From Flavobacterium sp. MedPE-SWcel (GTDB lineage: Bacteria; Bacteroidota; Bacteroidia; Flavobacteriales; Flavobacteriaceae), in contig MPCW01000005.1 of assembly GCA_001874325.1 (NCBI GenBank), positions 1-64,000 on the forward strand: DNA of 64,000 bases. The letters are read 5' to 3'. This document shows, piece by piece, positions 55,726 to 64,000 of the stretch. Positions within the stretch are counted from its first letter, which is position 1. Every line of letters begins with the position of its first letter. Made by a program: the position numbers and the translations under genes. The notes beneath the pieces were generated by a model. It had not been told where the DNA came from. It saw only the letters and a list, made by a program, of their open reading frames with translations, and ran no database searches.

Positions 55726-58700
55726 TTATTCTTCTAATCTGATGTCTAGTCCAAGTCCTTTCAGTTCATGCATTAATACATTGAACGATTCTGGTAATCC
55801 TGGTTCTGGCATAGTTTCTCCCTTAACGATAGCTTCGTAAGTTTTAGCTCTACCTATAACGTCATCCGATTTAACGGTAAGTATCTCTCTAAGAGTACTA
55901 GAAGCACCATAGGCCTCAAGAGCCCAAACCTCCATCTCTCCAAAACGCTGACCACCAAATTGTGCTTTACCTCCAAGAGGCTGCTGAGTAATCAATGAAT
56001 ATGGACCAATAGAACGTGCGTGCATCTTATCATCTACCATGTGTCCTAGTTTCAGCATGTAAATAACACCTACTGTCGCTGGTTGGTGGAAACGGTCTCC
56101 CGTTCCTCCATCGTATAGATAAGTGTGCCCAAATCTTGGAATTCCTGCTTCATCAGTAAATCCGTTAATTTGGTCTAGTGAAGCACCGTCGAAAATAGGG
56201 GTAGCAAATTTCTTCCCTAAATCCATACCTGCCCAACCTAATACTGTTTCATATATCTGCCCGATGTTCATACGAGATGGTACACCAAGTGGGTTAAGTA
56301 CAATATCTACAGGAGTTCCATCTTCAAGGAATGGCATATCTTCGTGACGTACTATTCTTGCAACAATACCTTTGTTACCGTGACGTCCTGCCATTTTATC
56401 CCCTACTTTAAGTTTACGTTTCTTAGCGATGTAAACTTTAGCAAGTTTTAATATTCCTGAAGGAAGTTCATCTCCTACTGTAATAGTAAACTTCTCTCTT
56501 CTTAAGGCTCCTTGAAGGTCGTTCAGCTTAATTTTATAGTTGTGGATAAGATCATTAACCATTGCATTGGTAGTATCATCTGTAGTCCACTGTCCTTTTG
56601 TTAAGTGAGCAAAATCTTCAACTGCATAAAGCATTCTTTGTGTAAATTTCTTACCTTTTGGTAATACTTCTTCACCCAAATCGTTCATAACTCCTTGAGA
56701 AGTTTTCCCGTTTATTATATTGAATAATTTTTCAATAAGTACTTCTTTAAGCTCATTGAATTTTACTTCAAATTCAAGCTCAAGTTTACTTAAATCATCT
56801 TTATCCTTTGTACGCTTACGTTTATCTTTAACGGCACGTGCAAATAATTTTTTATCAAGAACAACACCTCTTAGTGATGGTGATGCTTTTAATGAAGCAT
56901 CTTTTACATCTCCTGCTTTATCACCAAAAATGGCTCTTAACAGTTTCTCTTCTGGCGTTGGGTCGCTTTCTCCTTTAGGTGTAATTTTACCAATAAGAAT
57001 ATCACCAGGCTTAACCTCTGCTCCAATACGGATCATACCATTCTCATCAAGATCTTTGGTAGCTTCCTCACTTACGTTAGGAATATCATTAGTTAACTCT
57101 TCATTACCTAGTTTTGTATCTCTTACTTCTAGTGAGTAATCATCTACGTGTATTGACGTAAATATATCATCTCTAACTACTTTTTCAGAAATTACAATTG
57201 CATCCTCAAAGTTATATCCTTTCCATGGCATAAAGGCCACTTTAAGGTTACGACCAAGAGCAAGCTCACCATTTTGTGTAGCATAACCTTCACAAAGTAC
57301 TTGTCCTTTTGTAACTCTATTACCTTTTCTTACAATAGGTTTTAGGTTAATACTTGTACCTTGATTGGTTTTTCTAAACTTAATTAGGTTATATGTCTTA
57401 TCGTCTGAATCGAAACTTACCGTACGTTCACGGTCAGTTCTATCATACTTAATTGTAATCTTGTTAGCATCTACATACTCAACAGTACCATTACCTTCGG
57501 CATTTATAAGTACTCTTGAATCTGAAGCTACCTGACGTTCCAAGCCTGTTCCCACAATTGGCGCCTCAGGGCGTAATAATGGTACTGCTTGTCGCATCAT
57601 GTTTGATCCCATCAATGCACGGTTGGCATCATCATGTTCCAAGAATGGAATAAGAGAAGCTGATATCGATGCAATCTGGTTTGGTGCTACATCCGTATAG
57701 TGTACTGCAGAAGGCTCTACAACTGGGAAGTCACCCTCCTCACGCACAATAACTCTTTCTGGAGTGATGTTACCATCGTTATCCATTTCGATATTAGCTT
57801 GTGCTATTAGTTTACCTTCTTCTTCTTCTGCACTAAGATATATAGCTGTAGATTCTAAATCTACTTTACCTTCAGTTACTTTTCTATAAGGCGTCTCAAT
57901 GAAGCCCATACTATTCACTTTAGCATATACACCTAAAGAAGATATCAAACCAATGTTTGGTCCCTCTGGTGTTTCAATAGGACATAAACGTCCGTAGTGT
58001 GTATAGTGAACATCTCGAACCTCGAAACCTGCACGCTCACGAGAAAGACCTCCAGGCCCTAGGGCTGATAATCTTCTCTTGTGCGTAATCTCAGCTAATG
58101 GATTCGTTTGATCCATGAACTGTGATAACTGGTTTGTACCAAAGAACGAATTAATAACAGATGATAATGTTTTCGCATTAATAAGGTCAATAGGTGTAAA
58201 CACCTCGTTATCCCTTACATTCATACGCTCTCTTATCGTTCTTGCCATACGAGCAAGACCTACACCAAATTGTGCTGATAACTGCTCTCCTACCGTTCTT
58301 ACACGACGGTTAGATAAGTGATCAATATCATCAATCTCTGCTTTAGAGTTGATAAGTTCAATAAGGTATTTTACAATAGTAATGATATCCTCTTTGGTAA
58401 GCACTTGCTTATCCATAGTAATATCAAGACCAAGTTTTTTATTCATTCTATAACGACCAACTTCACCTAAATTGTAACGTTGATCTGAGAAGAATAATTT
58501 ATCTATAATGCCTCGAGCAGTTTCTTCATCAGGCGGTTCTGCATTACGCAACTGACGGTAAATATGCTCTACAGCTTCTTTTTCTGAGTTTGTAGGGTCT
58601 TTTTGTAGAGTATTGTGAATAATCGCATAATCTGCTTGATTATTATCCTCTTTATGTAGCAGTATTGTTTTTACATTAGAATCGATAATTTCCTCAACAT

Positions 58701-59541
58701 TTTCTTTGTCGATGATAGTATCTCTATCTAATATAATTTCATTACGCTCAATAGATACAACCTCTCCTGTATCTTCATCAACAAAGTCTTCATGCCATGT
58801 GTTTAGTACACGTGCAGCAAGTCTTCTGCCAATATATTTCTTAAGACCAGTTTTTGATACTTTAATTTCTTCAGCAAGATCAAATATCTCTAGGATATCT
58901 TTATCTCTTTCAAAACCAATTGCTCTGAACAAAGTAGTAACAGGAAGTTTTTTCTTCCTATCAATATAAGCATACATAACACTATTAATGTCTGTAGCAA
59001 ATTCTATCCAAGAACCTTTAAAAGGTATTACTCTAGCAGAATATAATTTTGTTCCATTTGCATGGAAGGATTGACCAAAGAATACACCTGGAGATCTGTG
59101 AAGTTGTGATACAACTACACGCTCTGCACCATTGATAACAAAAGTACCACTAGGAGCCATATATGGAATAGTACCTAAGTATACATCTTGTACAATTGTT
59201 TCAAAATCTTCATGTTCAGGATCTGTACAATATAGTTTCAACCTAGCTTTAAGCGGAACACTATAAGTAAGCCCCCTGTCAATACATTCTTCAATTGTAT
59301 AACGTGGTGGATCTACAAAGTAATCAAGGAATTCCAGTACGAACTGATTTCTTGTATCAGTAATCGGAAAGTTTTCCATGAAGGTGTTATAAAGACCTTC
59401 GTTGCCTCTTTCATCTGACTTTGTCTCAAGTTGGAAAAAATCTTTAAACGATTTTACCTGAATATCAAGAAAATCTGGGTAATTAGGGATGTTTTTTGTT
59501 GAGGCAAAATTTAATCTTTCAGTCTGATTTGTTATCATCAA
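55726..59541 (-). CDS. rpoB: RNA polymerase beta subunit
   Basis: This is the 1271-residue second-largest RNA polymerase subunit. The rifampicin-binding region is intact: [18 protein letters not shown] then [13 protein letters not shown], with the residues equivalent to E. coli Asp516, His526 and Ser531 unchanged, so no classical resistance substitution is seen there. The C-terminal [20 protein letters not shown] motif is present. Flanked by hairpins on both sides (59600-59643 and 55687-55714). Confidence 0.98.
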   Translation of the reverse strand: MMITNQTERLNFASTKNIPNYPDFLDIQVKSFKDFFQLETKSDERGNEGLYNTFMENFPITDTRNQFVLEFLDYFVDPPRYTIEECIDRGLTYSVPLKARLKLYCTDPEHEDFETIVQDVYLGTIPYMAPSGTFVINGAERVVVSQLHRSPGVFFGQSFHANGTKLYSARVIPFKGSWIEFATDINSVMYAYIDRKKKLPVTTLFRAIGFERDKDILEIFDLAEEIKVSKTGLKKYIGRRLAARVLNTWHEDFVDEDTGEVVSIERNEIILDRDTIIDKENVEEIIDSNVKTILLHKEDNNQADYAIIHNTLQKDPTNSEKEAVEHIYRQLRNAEPPDEETARGIIDKLFFSDQRYNLGEVGRYRMNKKLGLDITMDKQVLTKEDIITIVKYLIELINSKAEIDDIDHLSNRRVRTVGEQLSAQFGVGLARMARTIRERMNVRDNEVFTPIDLINAKTLSSVINSFFGTNQLSQFMDQTNPLAEITHKRRLSALGPGGLSRERAGFEVRDVHYTHYGRLCPIETPEGPNIGLISSLGVYAKVNSMGFIETPYRKVTEGKVDLESTAIYLSAEEEEGKLIAQANIEMDNDGNITPERVIVREEGDFPVVEPSAVHYTDVAPNQIASISASLIPFLEHDDANRALMGSNMMRQAVPLLRPEAPIVGTGLERQVASDSRVLINAEGNGTVEYVDANKITIKYDRTDRERTVSFDSDDKTYNLIKFRKTNQGTSINLKPIVRKGNRVTKGQVLCEGYATQNGELALGRNLKVAFMPWKGYNFEDAIVISEKVVRDDIFTSIHVDDYSLEVRDTKLGNEELTNDIPNVSEEATKDLDENGMIRIGAEVKPGDILIGKITPKGESDPTPEEKLLRAIFGDKAGDVKDASLKASPSLRGVVLDKKLFARAVKDKRKRTKDKDDLSKLELEFEVKFNELKEVLIEKLFNIINGKTSQGVMNDLGEEVLPKGKKFTQRMLYAVEDFAHLTKGQWTTDDTTNAMVNDLIHNYKIKLNDLQGALRREKFTITVGDELPSGILKLAKVYIAKKRKLKVGDKMAGRHGNKGIVARIVRHEDMPFLEDGTPVDIVLNPLGVPSRMNIGQIYETVLGWAGMDLGKKFATPIFDGASLDQINGFTDEAGIPRFGHTYLYDGGTGDRFHQPATVGVIYMLKLGHMVDDKMHARSIGPYSLITQQPLGGKAQFGGQRFGEMEVWALEAYGASSTLREILTVKSDDVIGRAKTYEAIVKGETMPEPGLPESFNVLMHELKGLGLDIRLEE

Positions 59542-59599
59542 TGGACAAAATTTTGATTAAAATAATATTATATAGAAACGTATAAAATGTTATTATACG

Positions 59600-59643
59600 A
59601 AAAATGGTTTAGGCCTTTGAGAGTTTTTCTCAAGGCCTAAACC
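59600..59643 (-). terminator. Terminator-like hairpin between rplL and rpoB
   Basis: GGTTTAGGCC (59606-59615) pairs with GGCCTAAACC (59634-59643), and further pairs continue inward with one bulge. It is followed on the minus strand by TTTTT after one A. It lies inside an operon, so it probably works as an attenuator that lowers rpoBC relative to ribosomal proteins, as known between rplL and rpoB in E. coli. Confidence 0.75.
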
Positions 59644-59666
59644 TGAAATTCTTAACTTAAGATGGC

Positions 59667-60041
59667 TTATTTAAGCTCAACTACAGCTCCAGCTTCTTCT
59701 AATGATTTTTTAAGACCTTCAGCCTCATCTTTAGAAACTCCTTCTTTTACATTTGTAGGAGCACCGTCAACTACATCTTTAGCATCTTTAAGACCTAAAC
59801 CTGTAAGTTCTTTAACAGCTTTTACTACAGCTAATTTAGAAGAACCAGCTTCTTTAAGAACAACAGTAAATTCTGTTTGCTCAGCAGCAGCTTCTCCACC
59901 TTCAGCACCACCAGCAGCAACAGCTACAGCTGCAGCAGCAGGTTCGATACCGTACTCATCTTTTAATATTGTAGCAAGTTCATTAACTTCTTTTACTGTA
60001 AGGTTAACTAACTGCTCTGCAAAATCTTTTAAATCTGCCAT
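59667..60041 (-). CDS. rplL: 50S ribosomal protein L7/L12
   Basis: L7/L12 forms the flexible stalk that recruits translational GTPases. The 124 residues are typical. The N-terminal dimerisation part ([20 protein letters not shown]), an Ala/Gly-rich hinge and the globular C-terminal domain ([30 protein letters not shown] sequence) are all present. It follows rplJ by 60 bases, as usual, and needs to be made in excess over L10. Confidence 0.97.
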   Translation of the reverse strand: MADLKDFAEQLVNLTVKEVNELATILKDEYGIEPAAAAVAVAAGGAEGGEAAAEQTEFTVVLKEAGSSKLAVVKAVKELTGLGLKDAKDVVDGAPTNVKEGVSKDEAEGLKKSLEEAGAVVELK

Positions 60042-60101
60042 TTTTCTATCGTTTTAAATAGTTTGTAATATATAATTTATTATGTGCGTACACGCCTTGT
60101 A

Positions 60102-60623
60102 TTATCCTTCTCTCTCAGATAATGTTTTAACTAGACCTGCTATAACTCCTCCACCTGATTTAAGTGCAGAAATAACGTTTTTAGCAGGAGATTGAAGAAG
60201 AGTAACAATTTCTCCAATAACTTCGTCTTTAGATTTAAGACTAGCTAATGATGCAAGTTGATCATCTCCAATAAATATCGCTTCATCAATGTAAGCTCCT
60301 TTTAGGATAGGCTTATCATTTCCTTCACGAAATTTTTTGATTAACTTAGCAGGAGCATTACCCGCTTCAGCAATCATAATAGAAGTATTTCCTTTTAATG
60401 TCGATGGTAAATCACCATAATCATTATCAGAAGACTCCATTGCTTTTTCAAGCAGTGTATTTTTAACTACTTCCATCTTAACTCCAGCTTTAAAACAAGC
60501 TCTTCTTAAGTTTGAAGTAGTTTCTGCATCAAGCGCTGAAATATCAGCAACGTAAAGAACGTTTGTATCAGCTAATCGTGCAGTTAAATCTTTTATAACT
60601 ATTGATTTCTCTTCTCTGGTCAT
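60102..60623 (-). CDS. rplJ: 50S ribosomal protein L10
   Basis: L10 anchors the L7/L12 stalk on the ribosome. The 173 residues and the N-terminal TREEKSIVIKDLTARLADTN with LRRACFKAGVKMEVVKNTLL are characteristic. It begins 22 bases after rplA ends, too little room for a classical L10 leader like that of E. coli, so autoregulation, if any, must use sequences inside rplA or elsewhere. Confidence 0.97.
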   Translation of the reverse strand: MTREEKSIVIKDLTARLADTNVLYVADISALDAETTSNLRRACFKAGVKMEVVKNTLLEKAMESSDNDYGDLPSTLKGNTSIMIAEAGNAPAKLIKKFREGNDKPILKGAYIDEAIFIGDDQLASLASLKSKDEVIGEIVTLLQSPAKNVISALKSGGGVIAGLVKTLSEREG

Positions 60624-60645
60624 GATAAATATTTTTAACTACCAA

Positions 60646-61341
60646 TTACACAGATACTGCCTTAGGATCTAAAGCAATACTTGGGCTCATAGTACTAGAG
60701 ATATACATACTCTTAATGTAAGTACCTTTAGCTGCAGTTGGTTTTAATTTTAGCAATGTTTGAATAATCTCGGTTGCATTCTCAGAAATCTTATCAGCAT
60801 CGAAAGATACTTTTCCAATTCCAGCATGAACGATACCAGTTTTATCAACTTTAAAGTCGATCTTACCAGCCTTAACTTCTTTAACAGCTTTTGATATATC
60901 CATAGTTACAGTACCAGTCTTAGGGTTTGGCATTAAACCACGAGGACCTAATACTCTACCTAAAGGACCTAGTTTACCCATAACACTTGGCATTGTGATA
61001 ATCACATCAACATCTGTCCAACCGTCTTTAATTTTTTGAAGATATTCATCTAAACCTACATAGTCTGCACCTGCAGCTGTAGCTTCAGCCTCTTTATCTG
61101 GAGTTACAAGAGCAAGTACTTTCGTATCTTTACCCGTACCATGTGGTAACGTAACAACCCCTCTAACCATTTGATTTGCTTTTCTTGGATCTACACCCAA
61201 ACGAACTGCAATATCAATAGACTCATCAAATTTTGCAGAAGCAACATCTTTAAGTAATGCAGAAGCATCCTGTAAAGAGTATAATTTATTCTTCTCTATT
61301 TTAGAAGAAGCTTCTTTTTGTTTTTTTGTCAATTTTGCCAT
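60646..61341 (-). CDS. rplA: 50S ribosomal protein L1
   Basis: L1 forms the mobile stalk near the E site and in many bacteria represses its own operon. The 231 residues include [33 protein letters not shown] and [20 protein letters not shown], all standard. It is 18 bases after rplK. Confidence 0.98.
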   Translation of the reverse strand: MAKLTKKQKEASSKIEKNKLYSLQDASALLKDVASAKFDESIDIAVRLGVDPRKANQMVRGVVTLPHGTGKDTKVLALVTPDKEAEATAAGADYVGLDEYLQKIKDGWTDVDVIITMPSVMGKLGPLGRVLGPRGLMPNPKTGTVTMDISKAVKEVKAGKIDFKVDKTGIVHAGIGKVSFDADKISENATEIIQTLLKLKPTAAKGTYIKSMYISSTMSPSIALDPKAVSV

Positions 61342-61359
61342 TTCTTTGTCTTTTTACGA

Positions 61360-61797
61360 TTAAAAAGGAGCGTCTCCTGATACTGTTATACCCATAGATC
61401 TAGCTGTCCCTGCGATCATACTCATTGCACTTTCTGGTGTAAAGGCATTTAAATCTACCATTTTATCATCAGCAATAGCTCTAATTTGATCCCAAGTAAC
61501 GCTTGCTACTTTTTTACGATTTGGTTCTCCTGAACCCGACTTTAGCTTGGCAGCCTCCAGTAACTGTACAGCAGCTGGTGGTGTTTTAATAACAAAATCA
61601 AATGATTTGTCTTTATACACAGTAATTTGTACTGGTAATACTTTGCCGGCTTTATCTTGAGTTCTAGCATTAAATTGCTTACAGAACTCCATGATATTAA
61701 CACCAGCAGCCCCCAAAGCAGGTCCAACCGGTGGCGACGGATTCGCAGCACCTCCCTTAACTTGTAGTTTAACTACTTTACTAATTTCTTTAGCCAT
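61360..61797 (-). CDS. rplK: 50S ribosomal protein L11
   Basis: L11 binds the GTPase-associated centre of 23S rRNA. The 145 residues show [38 protein letters not shown] and the end [10 protein letters not shown]. It lies 70 bases after nusG, with a hairpin in the gap that could be the L1 control site. Confidence 0.98.
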   Translation of the reverse strand: MAKEISKVVKLQVKGGAANPSPPVGPALGAAGVNIMEFCKQFNARTQDKAGKVLPVQITVYKDKSFDFVIKTPPAAVQLLEAAKLKSGSGEPNRKKVASVTWDQIRAIADDKMVDLNAFTPESAMSMIAGTARSMGITVSGDAPF

Positions 61798-61820
61798 TTC
61801 TTTATTTTAAAAAGATTTAG

Positions 61821-61848
61821 CACATCTTCATTGGAAGCGAATGATGTG
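61821..61848 (-). other. Hairpin in the rplK leader, possible L1 autoregulatory site
   Basis: CACATC (61821-61826) pairs with GATGTG (61843-61848), and ATT with AAT inside, separated by a 3-base bulge. A bulged stem just before rplK is where L1 represses the rplK-rplA operon in other bacteria. The match to the L1 site itself was not verified. Confidence 0.35.
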
Positions 61849-61867
61849 TTTATATATGTAACAAAAA

Positions 61868-62419
61868 TTATACTTTCTCTACTTGCATAAAACTAAGCTC
61901 AAGTGGTGTTTTTCTTCCAAAAATCTTCACCATAACCTCTAGCTTACGTTTCTCTTCGTTCACCTTCTCAACAACTCCATTAAAGCCATTAAAAGGACCA
62001 TCTACTACTTTGACAGTTTCACCCACAGTAAACGGGATAGACATATTATCTGTAGTAAGAGATAATTCATCCACCTTACCAAGCATTCTATTTACCTCAG
62101 ATATACGCAAAGGAACTGGATCACCACCCTTTGTTTCACCAAGAAAACCAATAACACCTGTTATTGATTTTATTATATGAGGAACCTCACCAGTTAAACT
62201 AGCTTCAACCATAACATATCCCGGAAAGTAAACTTTATCTTTCACAGTTTTTTTCCCGTCACGAATTTGAACTACTTTTTCTGTAGGCACAAGTACTTGC
62301 GAAACATAATCCGCAACACCTAACCTAGTTGTTTCTGTTTCTATGTAGTTTTTAACTTTATTTTCCTGACCACTTACCGCTCTAACCACATACCACTTCT
62401 TCACATTATTATCAGCCAT
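61868..62419 (-). CDS. nusG: Transcription termination/antitermination protein NusG
   Basis: NusG binds RNA polymerase and links it to Rho or to the ribosome. The 183 residues have the NGN domain (KKWYVVRAVSGQENKVKNYI, FPGYVMVEA) and a C-terminal KOW domain (GETVKVVDGPFNGFNGVV). It is 10 bases after secE. Confidence 0.97.
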   Translation of the reverse strand: MADNNVKKWYVVRAVSGQENKVKNYIETETTRLGVADYVSQVLVPTEKVVQIRDGKKTVKDKVYFPGYVMVEASLTGEVPHIIKSITGVIGFLGETKGGDPVPLRISEVNRMLGKVDELSLTTDNMSIPFTVGETVKVVDGPFNGFNGVVEKVNEEKRKLEVMVKIFGRKTPLELSFMQVEKV

Positions 62420-62429
62420 CGCAATAAAA

Positions 62430-62624
62430 TTATTTATTTAAAAAACTATAAACATTCGCAATAAGAGACTCAAACCCCTTATCGATACCAAATGTTAACA
62501 AAGCAAACAATATAGAAAAAACAGCCACAATAATAGTTAATCGTTGCACCTCAGCCCATTCAGGCCATGATACATTAACCTTTAGCTCTTGAAATGCTTC
62601 TGATATATAATTAGTAACTTTCAT
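62430..62624 (-). CDS. secE: Preprotein translocase subunit SecE
   Basis: SecE is an essential part of the SecYEG channel. The 64-residue single-pass form has the conserved amphipathic stretch (ELKVNVSWPEWAEVQRLT) and one membrane helix (IIVAVFSILFALLTFGI). It begins 17 bases after the tRNA-Trp gene. Confidence 0.95.
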   Translation of the reverse strand: MKVTNYISEAFQELKVNVSWPEWAEVQRLTIIVAVFSILFALLTFGIDKGFESLIANVYSFLNK

Positions 62625-62641
62625 TGTATTATGTTTTTTTG

Positions 62642-62712
62642 CACGGGTGGAGAGATTCGAACTCCCATCAACGGTTTTGGAGACCGGTATTCTACCCTTG
62701 AACTACACCCGT
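62642..62712 (-). tRNA. trnW: tRNA-Trp (anticodon CCA)
   Basis: A full cloverleaf can be drawn: acceptor stem ACGGGTG/CACCCGT, anticodon loop CTCCAAA giving CCA (complement of 62678-62680), and T-loop TTCGAAT. The 3' CCA end is not encoded. It is placed between tuf and secE, as in many bacteria. Confidence 0.95.
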
Positions 62713-62716
62713 TTTT

Positions 62717-62747
62717 AAAAACCAGTTTGGCATTGAAACCAAACTGG
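62717..62747 (-). terminator. Intrinsic terminator after tuf
   Basis: CCAGTTTGG (62722-62730) pairs with CCAAACTGG (62739-62747) around an 8-base loop. TTTTT follows on the minus strand. Since no consensus promoter is seen between it and tRNA-Trp, it may allow read-through to the downstream genes. Confidence 0.8.
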
Positions 62748-62778
62748 CTTTCTATTTTATTTTAATCTTGAATATTAA

Positions 62779-63966
62779 TTAATCAAGAATCTCAGTTACC
62801 TGACCTGCACCTACAGTTCTACCACCTTCACGGATAGCAAAACGAAGACCTAAACTAAGAGCTACTGGGCTTAAAAGCTCAACATCAATAGTTAAGTTAT
62901 CTCCAGGCATAACCATCTCAACTCCAGAAGGAAGAGAAATAGTACCCGTTACATCAGTTGTACGAATATAAAACTGTGGACGGTAGTTGTTATGGAATGG
63001 AGTATGACGTCCACCTTCTTCTTTCTTAAGAACGTAAACCTCTGCTTTAAACTTAGCGTGAGGAGTTACTGATCCTGGCTTAACGATAACCATACCACGA
63101 CGGATATCAGTCTTGTCAATACCTCTTAAAAGAATACCTGCATTATCTCCAGCCTCACCTCTATCAAGGATCTGACGGAACATTTCAATACCTGTAATCG
63201 TAGATGTTAATTTCTCAGCACCCATACCGATAATTTCAACCGCATCACCTGTATTAGCAATACCAGTTTCGATACGACCTGTTGCAACAGTACCACGACC
63301 TGTAATCGTAAATACATCCTCTATAGGCATAAGGAAATCCTTCTCAACATCACGCTTAGGAAGCTCAATCCAGTTATCAACAGCATCCATTAAAGCCATA
63401 ACTGTATCAACCCATTTTTGCTCACCATTAAGAGCACCTAGAGCAGAACCCTGAACTACAGGACCATTATCTCCATCATACTCATAGAAAGAAAGTAGAT
63501 CTCTGATTTCCATTTCAACAAGCTCTAAAAGCTCCTCATCATCAACCATATCCACTTTATTCATGAATACAACCATTCTAGGCACACCTACTTGACGCCC
63601 TAAAAGGATGTGCTCACGAGTTTGTGGCATAGGACCATCTGTAGCAGCAACCACAAGAATAGCTCCATCCATCTGCGCAGCACCTGTAACCATGTTCTTT
63701 ACGTAATCGGCGTGACCTGGACAGTCAACGTGAGCGTAGTGACGGTTAGCAGTAGCATACTCTACGTGAGATGTATTAATAGTAATACCTCTTTCTTTCT
63801 CCTCAGGAGCGTTATCAATTTGATCAAATGATTTTAACTCAGAAAGACCTGCATCTGCCAATACCTTAGTAATAGCCGCAGTCAAAGTTGTTTTTCCGTG
63901 ATCCACGTGTCCAATAGTACCAATATTCAAGTGGGGTTTGGAACGATCAAAAGTTTCCTTTGCCAT
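62779..63966 (-). CDS. tuf: Elongation factor Tu
   Basis: EF-Tu delivers aminoacyl-tRNA to the ribosome. The 395 residues include the P-loop GHVDHGKTT (19-27), [12 protein letters not shown] (switch I), [12 protein letters not shown] (G3) and NKVDM (G4). The promoter lies beyond the window end. The last 34 bases hold no recognisable feature. Confidence 0.98.
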   Translation of the reverse strand: MAKETFDRSKPHLNIGTIGHVDHGKTTLTAAITKVLADAGLSELKSFDQIDNAPEEKERGITINTSHVEYATANRHYAHVDCPGHADYVKNMVTGAAQMDGAILVVAATDGPMPQTREHILLGRQVGVPRMVVFMNKVDMVDDEELLELVEMEIRDLLSFYEYDGDNGPVVQGSALGALNGEQKWVDTVMALMDAVDNWIELPKRDVEKDFLMPIEDVFTITGRGTVATGRIETGIANTGDAVEIIGMGAEKLTSTITGIEMFRQILDRGEAGDNAGILLRGIDKTDIRRGMVIVKPGSVTPHAKFKAEVYVLKKEEGGRHTPFHNNYRPQFYIRTTDVTGTISLPSGVEMVMPGDNLTIDVELLSPVALSLGLRFAIREGGRTVGAGQVTEILD

Positions 63967-64000
63967 GATTTAATAATTTAATCTTAGTTATATAATTAGT

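Noticed and set aside
59662..60057. 131-residue open frame on the plus strand, opposite rplL
   Set aside because: It mirrors the rplL codons, is low in complexity (Ala/Ser-rich) and rplL is certain on the other strand.
1..64000. CRISPR array, prophage, insertion sequence, restriction-modification or toxin-antitoxin locus
   Set aside because: No repeat-spacer pattern, transposase, integrase, phage structural gene or defence gene was seen. Nearly every kilobase is accounted for by core genes.

Overview
The window looks like chromosomal core sequence from a member of the Bacteroidota, family Flavobacteriaceae, most likely Flavobacterium or a close relative. The evidence is AT-rich DNA, three type IX secretion (T9SS) cargo proteins with C-terminal sorting domains, a PorP/SprF protein with a PorE-like OmpA partner, a DUF5684-S26 signal peptidase fusion, the gene order tuf-tRNA(Trp)-secE-nusG-rplKAJL-rpoBC-DUF3467, and many promoter elements of the Bacteroidota form TAnnTTTG. 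Species was not determined. Several gene starts were moved downstream of the first possible ATG because a TAnnTTTG element lies between the two, or because family homology begins at a later Met.

Layout. 1-7000: two paralogous T9SS cargo genes on the minus strand that share a C-terminal module of about 370 residues and a type C sorting signal. 7200-11000: small membrane and lysozyme-like genes, then the operon dapF-GNAT-mltG (cell wall). 11000-15800: HtrA protease, a small membrane protein, a long-form GAPDH and a DUF4437 lipoprotein on the plus strand. 15800-24400: aconitase, a small membrane protein, a MoxR ATPase and a three-gene periplasmic chaperone operon (parvulin, SurA-like lipoprotein, SurA). 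24400-27300: PorE-like OmpA protein and PorP/SprF. 27500-33200: prfC, a third T9SS cargo with nine Ig-like repeats and a type A sorting signal, and an internally deleted erythromycin-esterase-like pseudogene. 33300-46300: plus-strand metabolic and cell-cycle block: udk, an FtsB-like gene, mutA-mutB, an exported YciI-like protein, a Cass2/GyrI-like protein, a DUF985 cupin, a GGCT, a DECR-type reductase, then parA-parB-DUF5683-dapB-lepB-WbqC. 46300-51000: mutL, two rhomboid proteases and an EEP-family enzyme on the minus strand. 51000-64000: the ribosomal protein and RNA polymerase cluster.

How the parts fit: signal peptidase, SurA/parvulin chaperones, HtrA, PorP/PorE-like proteins and the sorted cargoes together outline the route of exported proteins through the envelope. 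dapB, dapF and mltG serve peptidoglycan. Methylmalonyl-CoA mutase and aconitase connect to the TCA cycle. I found no CRISPR array, prophage, insertion sequence, rRNA or defence island. The most distinctive points are FN3 domains interrupted by a lamin-tail domain in two secreted proteins, the shared module of the first two cargoes, an orphan PorP/PorE-like pair, a MutL lacking its endonuclease motifs, inverted repeats abutting two promoters, and hairpins on both sides of rpoB. None of these amounts to a clearly new multi-gene system.
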